Shown here piece by piece: positions 16,924-25,491 of a stretch of DNA of 64,000 nucleotides. The stretch is from an uncultured Acidobacteriia bacterium (GTDB lineage Bacteria; Acidobacteriota; Terriglobia; Bryobacterales; Bryobacteraceae). Where the stretch lies: the NCBI GenBank assembly GCA_903875575.1, contig CAIQWJ010000072.1:38300-102299 (forward strand). The letters run 5' to 3'. Position 1 is the stretch's first letter. The number at the start of each line of letters is the position of its first letter. A model generated the notes under the pieces. It saw only the letters and a program-made list of their open reading frames with translations. It was not told where the DNA came from and ran no database searches. Made by a program: the position numbers and the translations under genes.

Positions 16924-17430
16924 CTATTGCTTCAGTGGCGTGCGATGGACGTTGCCGTCCTTCATGACAAAGTCAATCCTCTTCAAACCTTCAACATAAA
17001 GCAGCGGATCGCTTGGCGTTGCGACGAGATCGGCGGCCATCCCGACCCGGAGTGCACCGCGATCCTTCCCTATGCCAAGTAAAGCCGCGGCACGGGTTGT
17101 CATGGCGCGCAGGATGTCGGCAGCGCCGATGCCTGCTTCGGTGAAGCTGTCGACATACTGTATGGCGAGAATCAGTGCTGACGAGCGTGGCATTGTTCTT
17201 CCGGGCCAGCGCCAGATCTTCATCGGTGAGGGTCCAGCCATGCTCGATGGAGGCGACTCCCGCTTCGATTGCCGCGCGGGCTCCGCGTTCAGTTTGCACG
17301 TGGGCCGCCACTTTCACTCCGGCACGCGCGGCCTCATCGACGATGAAACCAATATCATCGGCGGTATAGGAATACTTGTGGCTATCGACGTAAAACAGGG
17401 CCGACGATTCATCTGACGTACATCGTAGTG
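16924..17430 (-). pseudogene. Amidohydrolase remnant with internal deletion and frameshift
   Basis: Two frames carry consecutive pieces of one amidohydrolase. The upstream piece (in ORF 16991-17701) has EAARAGVKVAAHVQTERGA and GVASIEHGWTLTD; the downstream piece (in ORF 16924-17241) has the typical C-terminus AAALLGIGKDRGALRVGMAADLV. Between them, around 17180, the segment that should hold the metal-binding Asp is missing and the frame changes. The N-terminal half is also absent, cut off next to the E1 gene stop. A clear non-functional relic. Confidence 0.85.
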
Positions 17431-17448
17431 TGAGAGGACGCGGGCGGC

Positions 17449-19587
17449 TCAGAAAGCCAGGAGTTGTTCGATGGTCGCGACCAGGTCTTCGGTCTGGGGG
17501 AGGATCTTGTTTTCCAGATCCGGATGGTAGCCCACCCAGGTGTCCATGGCGGCCACACGCTTCACCGGCGCATCGAGATACGTGAACAGTTCGTCGGCAA
17601 TGCGGGCGGCGATTTCGGCACCGAAGCCGAAACTCACGGTGTCCTCGTGGGCTACGATGACGCGGCTCGTCTTTTTGACGGAGGTTGCAATGGCTTCCCA
17701 ATCGTAGGGGGCGAGCGAGCGCAGGTCGATCACTTCGACAGTTCTGCCGCCACTCTGCTTTTCGATTTCGTGGGCGGCCATTTCCGCCTTGTGAACCAGC
17801 GCGCCGTAGGTCACGATGGTGAGCGAATCGCCTGGTTTGACGATCTTCGCCTTGCCGAACGGGATCATGAAATCCGGGCCGGGATGCGCGGAACGGTTGT
17901 ACATCTCGCGGTAGAGCTTTTTGTGTTCGAGGAACAGGACCGGGTCATCACAGCGGATCGCAGTGCGCAGCAGACCGCAGGCATCCTCGGCATTTGAGGG
18001 GAAAACTACGCGCAAACCGGGGATGTGAGTGAACGTGACCTCGCCGGATTGGCTGTGATATATCGAACCGCCGCCCAGATAGCCGCCAATCGGCACACGC
18101 AGCACGAGGGGTGCCGAGAACTGGCCGTTCGAGCGCCAGCGCAGCGACGCTAACTCGTCTCGCAACTGCATCATGGCGGGCCAGATGTAATCGAAAAACT
18201 GAATTTCGGCCACGGGTTTCATGCCCGCGATCGCCATACCACTGGCCCGGCCGACGATGGAAGCTTCGGCAATGGGGGCGTTGAAACAACGTCTGCCGCC
18301 GAACTCGGTCTGGAGGCCGGCGGTCAGCTTGAAGACGCCGCCTTTACCCTTCACCTCCATGAGATGACCTTCGCGGCTGCAATCGGCCACATCCTCGCCG
18401 AAGACGACGATTTTTTCGTTCCGCCGCATCTCCTCACGCAGGGTGAGATTGATGAGATCGGCCATGATGCGGGGCTCGGCCGGAGGGTCTTCGGGTGCCA
18501 GAGCCTGCACGTCAAAAGCCGAAGTAGTGGGATCGCCCGTTTCCGAATACAGATGACGGAGGACAGTTTCTGGCGCGGGCGGCGCTGCCGCAAGGGCGCG
18601 CTGGGTGTCTTCTAAAATGCCGCGATCGATCTCGCGGGTCATGCGTTCGAGGGTGGCAGAATCGAGAATGCCTTCTTCGAGGAGGAAAGCCGGAAAGGTG
18701 CGGAGCGGATCGCGTTCGGCTTCCTCTTCGCGCTCCTGCTTCGTCTTGTAGGCGCGTTCATCGTCGCTGAGAGAGTGCGAATAGGGCCGGGTGCAGTGGG
18801 CGTGAACCAGCGCGGGTCCGCCGCCTTCGCGACAGTAGGCCGCAGCTGTTTTCATGGCGCGGTAAGACGAAATGAAGTCTGTGCCGTCCACTTCGATGGT
18901 CAGCAGGTCGGGAAAGCCCTTCAGGAGCTTCGAAATAGAGGCACCCGGCGTTTGGGCTTCCACCGGCACGGAAATGGCGAAGCCGTTGTCCTGGATGAGG
19001 AAGACCACGGGAGCCCGCAGCAGGCAGGCCTGATTGATGGATTCCCAGAATTCGCCTTCGCTGGTAGCGCCTTCGCCGGAAGAGGCGAGCACGATGGGAC
19101 TGGCTTCGGAGGCCCGATCCGCCGAGCCGAGATACTGGAGCGCTTCGGCACATCCCACGGCAGGCAGGAACTGAGTACCAGTGGCCGAGGAGGGCGAGAC
19201 GATGTGACGAGCCGCATCGGTCCAGTGGGAGGGCATCTGACGACCACCGGAAGAGGGGTCGTCTGCGGCACCCACGGCCTGAAGCAGCATGTCGTAGGGG
19301 GTCATCCCCAGAGTCAGGGACAGGGCGCGGTCGCGATAGTAGGGGAAGAACCAGTCGTAGCCGGAGCGGAGGGCCATACCGGCAGCCACCTGAATGGCTT
19401 CGTGACCGGCGCAGCTGATCTGGAAATAGATCTTGTTCTGCCGTTTGAGCAGAATTTCGCGGTCGTCAATGCGACGCGACGTGTGCATCAACCGGAACGC
19501 CCGAATGAGAGCTTCGGGATCGAGACCGGCCGCGCGCGCCGCGTTGAGCCGTTCGGACATAATGGGCGTGCTGAACGCAGCCGTCAT
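17449..19587 (-). CDS. Branched-chain 2-oxoacid dehydrogenase E1, fused alpha and beta subunits
   Basis: 712 aa. Residues 1-~345 are E1-alpha ([14 protein letters not shown], thiamine-site [14 protein letters not shown] and QDNGFAIS). Residues ~375-712 are E1-beta ([48 protein letters not shown]). The fused form is known in Bacteroidetes and Acidobacteria and decarboxylates branched-chain 2-oxoacids, transferring the acyl group to a lipoyl E2, for catabolism or branched fatty acid precursors. E2 and E3 are not in the window. GGAGG lies 8 nt upstream of the ATG. A plain 2-oxoacid specificity cannot be excluded. Confidence 0.92.
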   Translation of the reverse strand: MTAAFSTPIMSERLNAARAAGLDPEALIRAFRLMHTSRRIDDREILLKRQNKIYFQISCAGHEAIQVAAGMALRSGYDWFFPYYRDRALSLTLGMTPYDMLLQAVGAADDPSSGGRQMPSHWTDAARHIVSPSSATGTQFLPAVGCAEALQYLGSADRASEASPIVLASSGEGATSEGEFWESINQACLLRAPVVFLIQDNGFAISVPVEAQTPGASISKLLKGFPDLLTIEVDGTDFISSYRAMKTAAAYCREGGGPALVHAHCTRPYSHSLSDDERAYKTKQEREEEAERDPLRTFPAFLLEEGILDSATLERMTREIDRGILEDTQRALAAAPPAPETVLRHLYSETGDPTTSAFDVQALAPEDPPAEPRIMADLINLTLREEMRRNEKIVVFGEDVADCSREGHLMEVKGKGGVFKLTAGLQTEFGGRRCFNAPIAEASIVGRASGMAIAGMKPVAEIQFFDYIWPAMMQLRDELASLRWRSNGQFSAPLVLRVPIGGYLGGGSIYHSQSGEVTFTHIPGLRVVFPSNAEDACGLLRTAIRCDDPVLFLEHKKLYREMYNRSAHPGPDFMIPFGKAKIVKPGDSLTIVTYGALVHKAEMAAHEIEKQSGGRTVEVIDLRSLAPYDWEAIATSVKKTSRVIVAHEDTVSFGFGAEIAARIADELFTYLDAPVKRVAAMDTWVGYHPDLENKILPQTEDLVATIEQLLAF

Positions 19588-19761
19588 TGGTTAAACCTCC
19601 ATCAATATAGCAAAGCGCGAGGGATTCGGCGAGGGGTGGGTGGAAATGAGTTTTCCGAGTGGTAACAAGAGTATGCGGCGCGGCGACGTAAAACCAGTCT
19701 CTATTCACAGGTGCCACATCGACAGACGGAAAGGGCGGAGAGTTCATGCGAGCGCCGCGAT

Positions 19762-19783
19762 TTGTAAAACTTTCGTAAATTCA
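19762..19783 (+). promoter_or_regulatory. Direct-repeat operator, 11-bp period (site A)
   Basis: TTGTAAA (19762-19768) and TCGTAAA (19773-19779) are spaced exactly 11 bp, the usual head-to-tail spacing of OmpR-family sites. It lies ~60 nt upstream of the stand-alone winged-helix gene at 19840 and ~175 nt upstream of the divergent E1 gene, so either could be controlled. Confidence 0.5.
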
Positions 19784-19801
19784 ACCGGGGGCGGGAATGG
19801 A

Positions 19802-19843
19802 ATGGCGGAAGAAGCCATTATTCCGTTTGCAGACCTCCGATGA
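19802..19843 (+). CDS. Possible 13-codon leader ORF coupled to the winged-helix gene
   Basis: ATG 19802 opens a 13-residue peptide (MAEEAIIPFADLR) whose TGA overlaps the next ATG (ATGA at 19840). A purine-rich GGGGGCGGG stretch precedes it. The regulator at 19840 has no Shine-Dalgarno sequence of its own, so translation by coupling is plausible. It could equally be chance. Confidence 0.3.
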   Translation: MAEEAIIPFADLR

Positions 19844-20211
19844 ACACCGCCACCGCGTACACAGCCCCTGAAACTCAGCCGATGGTCGACTCCGACTACG
19901 ACGACTATGAGATTTCGTTCGCCGACATTACCGTGAATCTGGACCGCTCGACGGTCGTCAAAGCGGGACGAAGACTGAACGTTTCGCCATCCGAGTTCGC
20001 CTTGCTGACGTTCTTCCTGCAGAACCCCGGCAAACCGCTGACGCGCGATGAGATTCTGGACGCGGTGTGGAGTTACCTGGGCTCACCCAACACGCGGACG
20101 GTGGATGCGCACGTCCTGCGGCTGCGGCAGAAGCTGGAAGCGGAACCGGATTCGCCGCGCCATTTTCTGACGGTGCATAAGGTTGGTTACCGGTTCGTGC
20201 CGCAGGAGTAA
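19840..20211 (+). CDS. Stand-alone OmpR/PhoB-type winged-helix DNA-binding protein
   Basis: 123 aa, consisting almost only of the effector domain: LNVSPSEFALLTFFLQNPGKPLTRDEILDAVW, then NTRTVDAHVLRLRQKLE (recognition helix) and VHKVGYRFV. The receiver domain and phosphorylatable Asp of normal response regulators are absent; the first ~30 residues are acidic and probably disordered. So it either acts without phosphorylation or needs a partner. Direct-repeat sites with 11-bp period occur both upstream (19762) and downstream (20305) of the gene, suggesting autoregulation and control of the following operon. Confidence 0.88.
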   Translation: MNTATAYTAPETQPMVDSDYDDYEISFADITVNLDRSTVVKAGRRLNVSPSEFALLTFFLQNPGKPLTRDEILDAVWSYLGSPNTRTVDAHVLRLRQKLEAEPDSPRHFLTVHKVGYRFVPQE

Positions 20212-20304
20212 CTGCGCGCGAGCTGACCGCAGCCATAACTTTAGGGATGTGCTGAGCGTTGCCATTTGGGTGGAGTGCGCAGTAGCGAAGCGCGAATTCG
20301 TCAG

Positions 20305-20325
20305 TTTTTACAATTAGTTTACAGC
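20305..20325. promoter_or_regulatory. Direct-repeat operator, 11-bp period (site B)
   Basis: TTTACA at 20307 and 20318, i.e. TGTAAA twice on the minus strand with exact 11-bp period, the same half-site as site A. It lies in the 244-bp gap between the winged-helix gene and the cupredoxin gene, ~130 nt before the latter's ATG. Confidence 0.5.
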
Positions 20326-20455
20326 TTTGGCAAGACTTCCCCTCCGGCAATGGCCGAGCATGGAAGTGTGTGCCACAGTCCCGAAATTTATTGAAAACAG
20401 GCTAGTTTCCTCAACCGGCCGCGAGTTTTCCGGTTTGCGTCCGATAAGGAGTTTC

Positions 20456-21217
20456 ATGAGGCGAACCCGGTTATTCGGCGAGTACGGATGGATCGTCGGA
20501 CTTGGCTTGTGGACAGTCTCCGCGGCGCTGGCTGCCGATATCACTGGCACGGTCACGGTGAAGCAGCGCCTCACGCGACCCAGTGTGACAGCCTCGGTTT
20601 CCATGTATGAGAGGGGTCCGGCGGTGGAACTGGGCAAAGACCCGGAAGCCGACCCACTGGCGGCCGAGAGATCGCGGGTGGTTATCTATGTGGAGAGTGC
20701 ACCCAAGGGTGCCGTGGTGACGGAGACCGGCAAGCCAACGCAGCCGGCAACGATGCTGCAGACCAACCGGCGTTTCGAGCCCGACATTGTGGTGATTCCG
20801 GCAGGCGCTTCTGTGGCGTTTCCGAACGGCGACCCGATTTTCCATAACGTGTTCTCGCTTTCCAAGGCGAAGAGCTTCGATCTGGGGAATTTCCCGAAAG
20901 GCGAATCGCGGACCGTGCTGTTTCCGGTGCCGGGCATCGTTTACGTCAACTGCCGGCTGCATCCGAACATGGCAGGCACGGTGGTGGTGACGCCGAACCG
21001 CTGGTACGCAAGGCCGGGCAAAGACGGCCAGTATTCGCTGCACGATCTGCCGCCGGGGACCTACACAATTGTGGCGTGGCACAAAGCGGCCGGCATGATT
21101 CGCAAGACGGTGCAGGTGGTTGAGGGCGGCAATGTGGTGCAGGACTTTCTGGTGCCCATTGACTCGCCCACGGCGGCCGCCCACGACATGAAGAATATGA
21201 AGGCGGGAGCGCAATAA
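20456..21217 (+). CDS. Exported cupredoxin-like copper protein
   Basis: 253 aa from ATG 20456; AAGGAG at 20446-20451 supports it over the track's TTG. A signal peptide (WIVGLGLWTVSAALAA) leads into a beta-rich N-terminal part and a cupredoxin-like fold at ~120-190 with the type-1 copper ligand set His (IFHNVFS), Cys and His (NCRLHPNM) and Met. The C-terminal ~60 residues resemble a carboxypeptidase-regulatory-like beta-sandwich (YSLHDLPPGTYTIVAWH). Similar proteins are annotated as methylamine-utilisation-like. First gene of an operon with the HD-GYP and barrel proteins; periplasmic electron carrier or copper binder. Confidence 0.8.
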   Translation: MRRTRLFGEYGWIVGLGLWTVSAALAADITGTVTVKQRLTRPSVTASVSMYERGPAVELGKDPEADPLAAERSRVVIYVESAPKGAVVTETGKPTQPATMLQTNRRFEPDIVVIPAGASVAFPNGDPIFHNVFSLSKAKSFDLGNFPKGESRTVLFPVPGIVYVNCRLHPNMAGTVVVTPNRWYARPGKDGQYSLHDLPPGTYTIVAWHKAAGMIRKTVQVVEGGNVVQDFLVPIDSPTAAAHDMKNMKAGAQ

Positions 21218-21219
21218 GC

Positions 21220-22848
21220 ATGCCGCTGCGGACCAGGGCCTTTCTATACTGCTTTATTCCCTTCCTGCTCCTGCTGGGCGGCAGTTTCTGGATGATCCAG
21301 CGCCTGGTGCAATCGACCGTGCGGGACGGGTTGCGGCTGTCACTGCTGGAGAATCATGAAGCCGTGGCGCGCGTGCGTTCGAAGAGCGACCTGCAAAGCA
21401 GCCGCTTTCTGAAAGTAGTGGGGGAGAATGCATCGCTGAAGGCCGGGGTGCAGTTGCTGTTGGCATATCCCGACAATGCCGACGCGCGCCGCACGGTGGA
21501 GGATCAGTTGCGGGAACTCTGCGAACACATGGGTTTTCAGCTCATGATGATCACGGTGCCGGGCGGGCGTCCGCTGGCCGGGGTGCTGCGAGTGGACGGC
21601 GTGGTCAAGCCTCTCAATACGAAGGAGGTGAGGATCGATGGCAGCGGATTGTCGCTCCTGAATGGGCTGGTCTATCAGATCGCCTCTGTGCCGATCGATC
21701 AGGCGGAAGAGAACATCTGCACGCTTTCAGTGGGCGAGGTCTTTGATTTCTCGGAATTCACTACGCCAACGGTGCTTTTTCATGACGGCCAATTGTTGAA
21801 ATCGAGCATCCCTGGCATGGGCCTGCCGGAGGTGGAAGATGCCATGCGGCACTGCAGGGGAACCGGCGAATGCAATGTGCAGCTGCGCGGTACGAACTAC
21901 ATATCGCTGCCCATGCAGAGCATATCTTTTGGGGACGGCTATCTGTTGCGAAGCCTGCAGAATCTGGATTCCGCGGTGGGGCCGGTGCAGACGGTGCTGC
22001 ATAACGTCTTTGCCAGCGTGGCGCTGGGCGCGGTGGGAATCGCGCTGATTGTGAGCCTGGCGTCTTCGGGCTCGATCGCAGGGCCGATTGCCCGCGTGGT
22101 GGAACGGCTGCGTGATGCGGAGAAGACCGGCGCCCTGGCCGAATTCCATGATGAAAACTCACGGGTGCGGGAGATACGCGGGCTGATAGAAAGCTTCAAT
22201 CGGGCGGCTGCGGCGATCCGCGAAGGCCGCGAGAGCCTCAATCTCGCCTATGTGGAATTCGTGCAGTCGCTGGCGAGTGCGCTCGATGCGCGTGACCCCT
22301 ACACGGCGGGGCACAGCCGTCGGGTGAGCGAGATGGCCAGTGGCGTGGCACGGGCGATGGGCATGACGCCGGATGCGGTGGAGCGCGTGCGTGTGGGCGC
22401 GCTGCTGCATGACATCGGCAAGATTGGAATTGAAGACAGCGTCCTGCGAAAACCGGGGAAGTTAACCGCGGAGGAGTTTGCCACGGTGAGTCTGCATCCG
22501 GAAATTGGCCGCAGGATTCTGGAAGGCGTCAGCGGCTTCAGTCCGTTTCTGGCGGCGGTAGAACTGCACCATGAGAACTGGGATGGCACGGGCTATCCGC
22601 ATCGGCAGGCGGGCGTGGCAACGCCGGCGGATGCGCGGATCATTCATGTGGCCGATGCATATGATGCCATGACGTCAGACCGGCCATACCGGCGCGGCAT
22701 GACGCATGAGACGGCGCTCGAAATACTGACGCAGTATGCGGGCACCCAGTTTGACCCTGATGTGGTGGGGCATTTCACGAGGCTCGATTTCAGTGCCATG
22801 AAGGCGCGGGAACGGACCTTTGCGTTGGCTGGAGCCAGCAAGTGCTGA
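21220..22848 (+). CDS. Membrane receptor with HAMP and HD-GYP domain
   Basis: 542 aa. Membrane helix at ~8-25, a periplasmic sensor domain (~30-260), a second helix (~263-285), a HAMP-like linker (~290-340) and a C-terminal HD-GYP domain. The latter has HDIGK at ~397-401 and HHENWDGTGYP, a variant of the HHExxDGxGYP signature, so it is probably an active cyclic-di-GMP phosphodiesterase. It starts 2 nt after the cupredoxin stop, so periplasmic redox/copper status may be its input; this is inference. Confidence 0.9.
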   Translation: MPLRTRAFLYCFIPFLLLLGGSFWMIQRLVQSTVRDGLRLSLLENHEAVARVRSKSDLQSSRFLKVVGENASLKAGVQLLLAYPDNADARRTVEDQLRELCEHMGFQLMMITVPGGRPLAGVLRVDGVVKPLNTKEVRIDGSGLSLLNGLVYQIASVPIDQAEENICTLSVGEVFDFSEFTTPTVLFHDGQLLKSSIPGMGLPEVEDAMRHCRGTGECNVQLRGTNYISLPMQSISFGDGYLLRSLQNLDSAVGPVQTVLHNVFASVALGAVGIALIVSLASSGSIAGPIARVVERLRDAEKTGALAEFHDENSRVREIRGLIESFNRAAAAIREGRESLNLAYVEFVQSLASALDARDPYTAGHSRRVSEMASGVARAMGMTPDAVERVRVGALLHDIGKIGIEDSVLRKPGKLTAEEFATVSLHPEIGRRILEGVSGFSPFLAAVELHHENWDGTGYPHRQAGVATPADARIIHVADAYDAMTSDRPYRRGMTHETALEILTQYAGTQFDPDVVGHFTRLDFSAMKARERTFALAGASKC

Positions 22849-23933
22849 AACGGGCCGGAGTGCGGTTAGGCCTGCTGGCTGCAATCGGACTGACGGGTTC
22901 GGCGGCATGGGCACAGCAGAGCGAAGCGGACGCGGGGTTCGGATTGCGCGGGACACTGAGCGTGTCGGCGGCAGGGTCCAATGCGCCGGCGGACGGCTCC
23001 ACGAGGGTGGACGGCGGGGCGCGGTTGATGTTGTATCCGACCTGGAAGATCAGTTCTCACTGGACCGTTGTCGGCGCGTATCAGGCCGTGGCACGCCCTT
23101 ACTATCTGACCGATTACGAGACGCCAGGCCATGGCGTGCGCGGCAACCTGACACAGGGCTATCTGAGTTATTCGAAAGTCTGGAAAGACGCTTCGCTCGT
23201 GGCAAAAGCGGGAGAGCTGACCTCGGTGTTCGGAGCGTTTCCGCTGCGTTACGACGATCGTGACAACCCGATGGTCGGCATCCCGCAGCAGTACGGCTAC
23301 TACGGCGCAATGGCAACGCTCGGTGCGCTGGCCGGTGCGGAAGTGGACGGCACTTGGAAAAGGCTGGATGCGCGAGCGCAGTTTACGAACTCATCGCCGG
23401 CCAATCCCCGGAGCATCTTTGCGAAAGAACAGTACGGCAACTGGGCTGGCGGCGCGGGCTTCACGATTCGGCAGGGGCTGCGTGTGGGCATTTCGGGCTA
23501 TCGCGGGCCGTATGTGGACCGAACATATCCGTTCTATTTTCCGGCCGAAGGCAGGCCGCGAAGTATGCCCGGGAATGCAATTGGGCTGGAGGTCCAGTGG
23601 GCACGCGGCCACTGGAATACGCGCGGCGAATGGCAGAAGTTCGAGATGACGTACGGAACGTTCCCGACTTTCCATGAACATACGGGGTACGGCGAAGTGC
23701 AGCGTTCGCTGGGGCCACGCTGGTATGTGGCGAGCCGGATGGGTTACGTGGGTGCGGACTATGCCGGACGCGTGGAATCGATTGAGGTGGTGGCGGGATA
23801 TCGTCCGGGCGCGCATCAAATTGTGAAGCTCAGCTATGAGACGAAATTCTACAACGATGGCGAGCCGCAGGAGAACTCCGTGGCGATTCAGTTTGTGACG
23901 GCGTTGCCGTCGCTCTCTTTCACGCGCCGCTGA
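22842..23933 (+). CDS. Predicted outer-membrane beta-barrel protein
   Basis: 363 aa from a GTG overlapping the HD-GYP stop by 7 nt. A signal peptide (RLGLLAAIGLTGSAAWAQQ) is followed by many alternating hydrophobic/aromatic strands (YQAVARPYYL, QGYLSYSKVW, YEVVAGYRPG-like) and no cytoplasmic domain. It resembles porin-like or alginate-export-like proteins in pattern only; I do not recognise a named family. The C-terminal residue is Arg rather than Phe/Tyr. Third gene of the cupredoxin operon. Confidence 0.7.
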   Translation: MLKRAGVRLGLLAAIGLTGSAAWAQQSEADAGFGLRGTLSVSAAGSNAPADGSTRVDGGARLMLYPTWKISSHWTVVGAYQAVARPYYLTDYETPGHGVRGNLTQGYLSYSKVWKDASLVAKAGELTSVFGAFPLRYDDRDNPMVGIPQQYGYYGAMATLGALAGAEVDGTWKRLDARAQFTNSSPANPRSIFAKEQYGNWAGGAGFTIRQGLRVGISGYRGPYVDRTYPFYFPAEGRPRSMPGNAIGLEVQWARGHWNTRGEWQKFEMTYGTFPTFHEHTGYGEVQRSLGPRWYVASRMGYVGADYAGRVESIEVVAGYRPGAHQIVKLSYETKFYNDGEPQENSVAIQFVTALPSLSFTRR

Positions 23934-23948
23934 GGCACGGAACGCCGA

Positions 23949-24311
23949 TTGCCTGGTAAGCTATTGGGCACTGTGGAACTTTACCCCTATCGGGATACCT
24001 GGGCGGCGGATGACCCGCACGCCAACTTCAAAGCGGATGTGGCGGCGTACACCTGCGCGGACCCATTGCCTACGCTCGAAAACCTCAGTAAAGGAAGCGG
24101 CATCCCGGTGGAATGTCTGATCCGTTATGTGCTGGTAAAGTGGGCGGCGTCTGGCGGCGATGCGCTGCTGGCGATGCGTCCCGTGGTGCTGCGACAAATG
24201 GAAGGGCATGTCGCCGCGGCGGAGGCTGCGGGAAGCGACGCGGCGCGGTTGCAGGCGTACGACGCGCTGAAGTCGATGATTGGCTGGCTGGCGCTGGGGG
24301 AAGAGCGCTGA
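23949..24311 (+). CDS. Small conserved hypothetical protein
   Basis: 120 aa, soluble, helical in its second half. Starts at TTG 23949; a GTG at 23973 is the alternative. It looks conserved-coding (ADDPHANFKADVAAYT, GSGIPVECLIRYVLVKWA), reminiscent of a DUF6027-like family, but that is recollection and not verified. Separated by 15 nt from the barrel gene, so it may belong to the same operon; convergent with hpnB 4 nt later. Confidence 0.65.
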   Translation: MPGKLLGTVELYPYRDTWAADDPHANFKADVAAYTCADPLPTLENLSKGSGIPVECLIRYVLVKWAASGGDALLAMRPVVLRQMEGHVAAAEAAGSDAARLQAYDALKSMIGWLALGEER

Positions 24312-24315
24312 GCGC

Positions 24316-25440
24316 TTACGGCTGATCCTGCGCGCGGCCTTTCCACTGTCCTCCGCGGCCGGTCCAGTAATTGACAGCGGATTCGATCGTGGCGATCAGG
24401 TAGAAGATCGCGATGAGGGGCAGGCAGGCGGCTGTCCAGAGCGGTGCCCGATAGAGGCGCACGGTGGGCGCGTAGAGAATCGCGCTGAGCAGCCAGGCGG
24501 TGCCTCCCAGGATTTTGGCGGTCTGATCTGGCGCGAAGAGCAGGAGCGGCGGGGCAAGGTACGTCAGCGACATCGCCACGACCGTTCCGATGAGTAACAG
24601 AGTTGAATGGCGGAGTTGCGCGAAGGCGGAACGCGAGATCATGCCGCGGATACCTGTGAGTCCTCCATACGGGCGGATGCTGCGAATCGGAAGCTCGGAG
24701 ATTCCCAGCCAGACGCGGCCTCCGCAGGAGCGGACACGGGCGGCAAGCGAGCAATCGTCAATCAGGGCGTTGCGGATGCTGGCAATGCCGCCGATGCGGG
24801 TGAGTGTTTCGCGTCGGATCAGCATACAGCCACCGGCTGCGGCCGCGCTTCCCTGCCCTGACCATACCCATTGCGGCGGATAAAGCTGAAAGAAGAAAAA
24901 CACGAACGCCGGGATGAGTAGTTGCTCACCCACGGATTCGCAGCGTAATTGCACCATGACGCTCACGAGATCGAAACCTCTTTCCGCCTGGGCGAGGAGA
25001 CTTTGCAGGAGGTCGGGCGAGACGTGCTCGATATCGGCGTCGGTCAGCAGGTAAAACTCCGGGTTTGAATCATCGGCGTGGAGTCCGGAGGCCACGGCCC
25101 AGAGTTTGCCTTTCCATTCAGGCGGGCGCGGGGATACGCGGACGACGAGATCGGCTTTCGAGGCTGCGCCTGTGCCATCGGAGCTTTCGTCATCGGCCAC
25201 GACGACGCGGAGGCGTCCCGGGAAATGCTGGGCGTGGAGAGACGCGACGGCGCGACCGATAAGATCACGTTCATCGCGGGCTGGGATGACTGCCGTCACT
25301 TTGTGATCGCTGGCTGGACGCGAGAGACTGAGCCGTTCGCGCAGTTTCCAGAAATTCCCGCGAAATAAGGCGAGGTAGAGCCAGATACCTGTCGTCAGGA
25401 AGCCGCAGATGCGCCAGGCTGTCGGGGCCATAGTCTTCAT
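24316..25440 (-). CDS. hpnB: Hopanoid-associated glycosyltransferase family 2 (HpnB-like)
   Basis: 374 aa (ATG at 25440 or 25431). An N-terminal membrane anchor is followed by a GT2 fold: VTAVIPARDERDLIGRAV, VVADDESSDGT, LLTDADI, then IDDCSLAARVR with the GT-A acceptor motif. Four or so C-terminal hydrophobic helices end in YWTGRGGQWKGR, the typical HpnB tail. HpnB genes go with hopanoid synthesis but none of the cyclase genes is here. Divergent from zwf. A general membrane GT2 is the alternative. Confidence 0.85.
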   Translation of the reverse strand: MKTMAPTAWRICGFLTTGIWLYLALFRGNFWKLRERLSLSRPASDHKVTAVIPARDERDLIGRAVASLHAQHFPGRLRVVVADDESSDGTGAASKADLVVRVSPRPPEWKGKLWAVASGLHADDSNPEFYLLTDADIEHVSPDLLQSLLAQAERGFDLVSVMVQLRCESVGEQLLIPAFVFFFFQLYPPQWVWSGQGSAAAAGGCMLIRRETLTRIGGIASIRNALIDDCSLAARVRSCGGRVWLGISELPIRSIRPYGGLTGIRGMISRSAFAQLRHSTLLLIGTVVAMSLTYLAPPLLLFAPDQTAKILGGTAWLLSAILYAPTVRLYRAPLWTAACLPLIAIFYLIATIESAVNYWTGRGGQWKGRAQDQP

Positions 25441-25491
25441 GATGCAACGGGCAGCCCGCGCGCGAGGGGAACATCTGCTACTGTGACGGTA

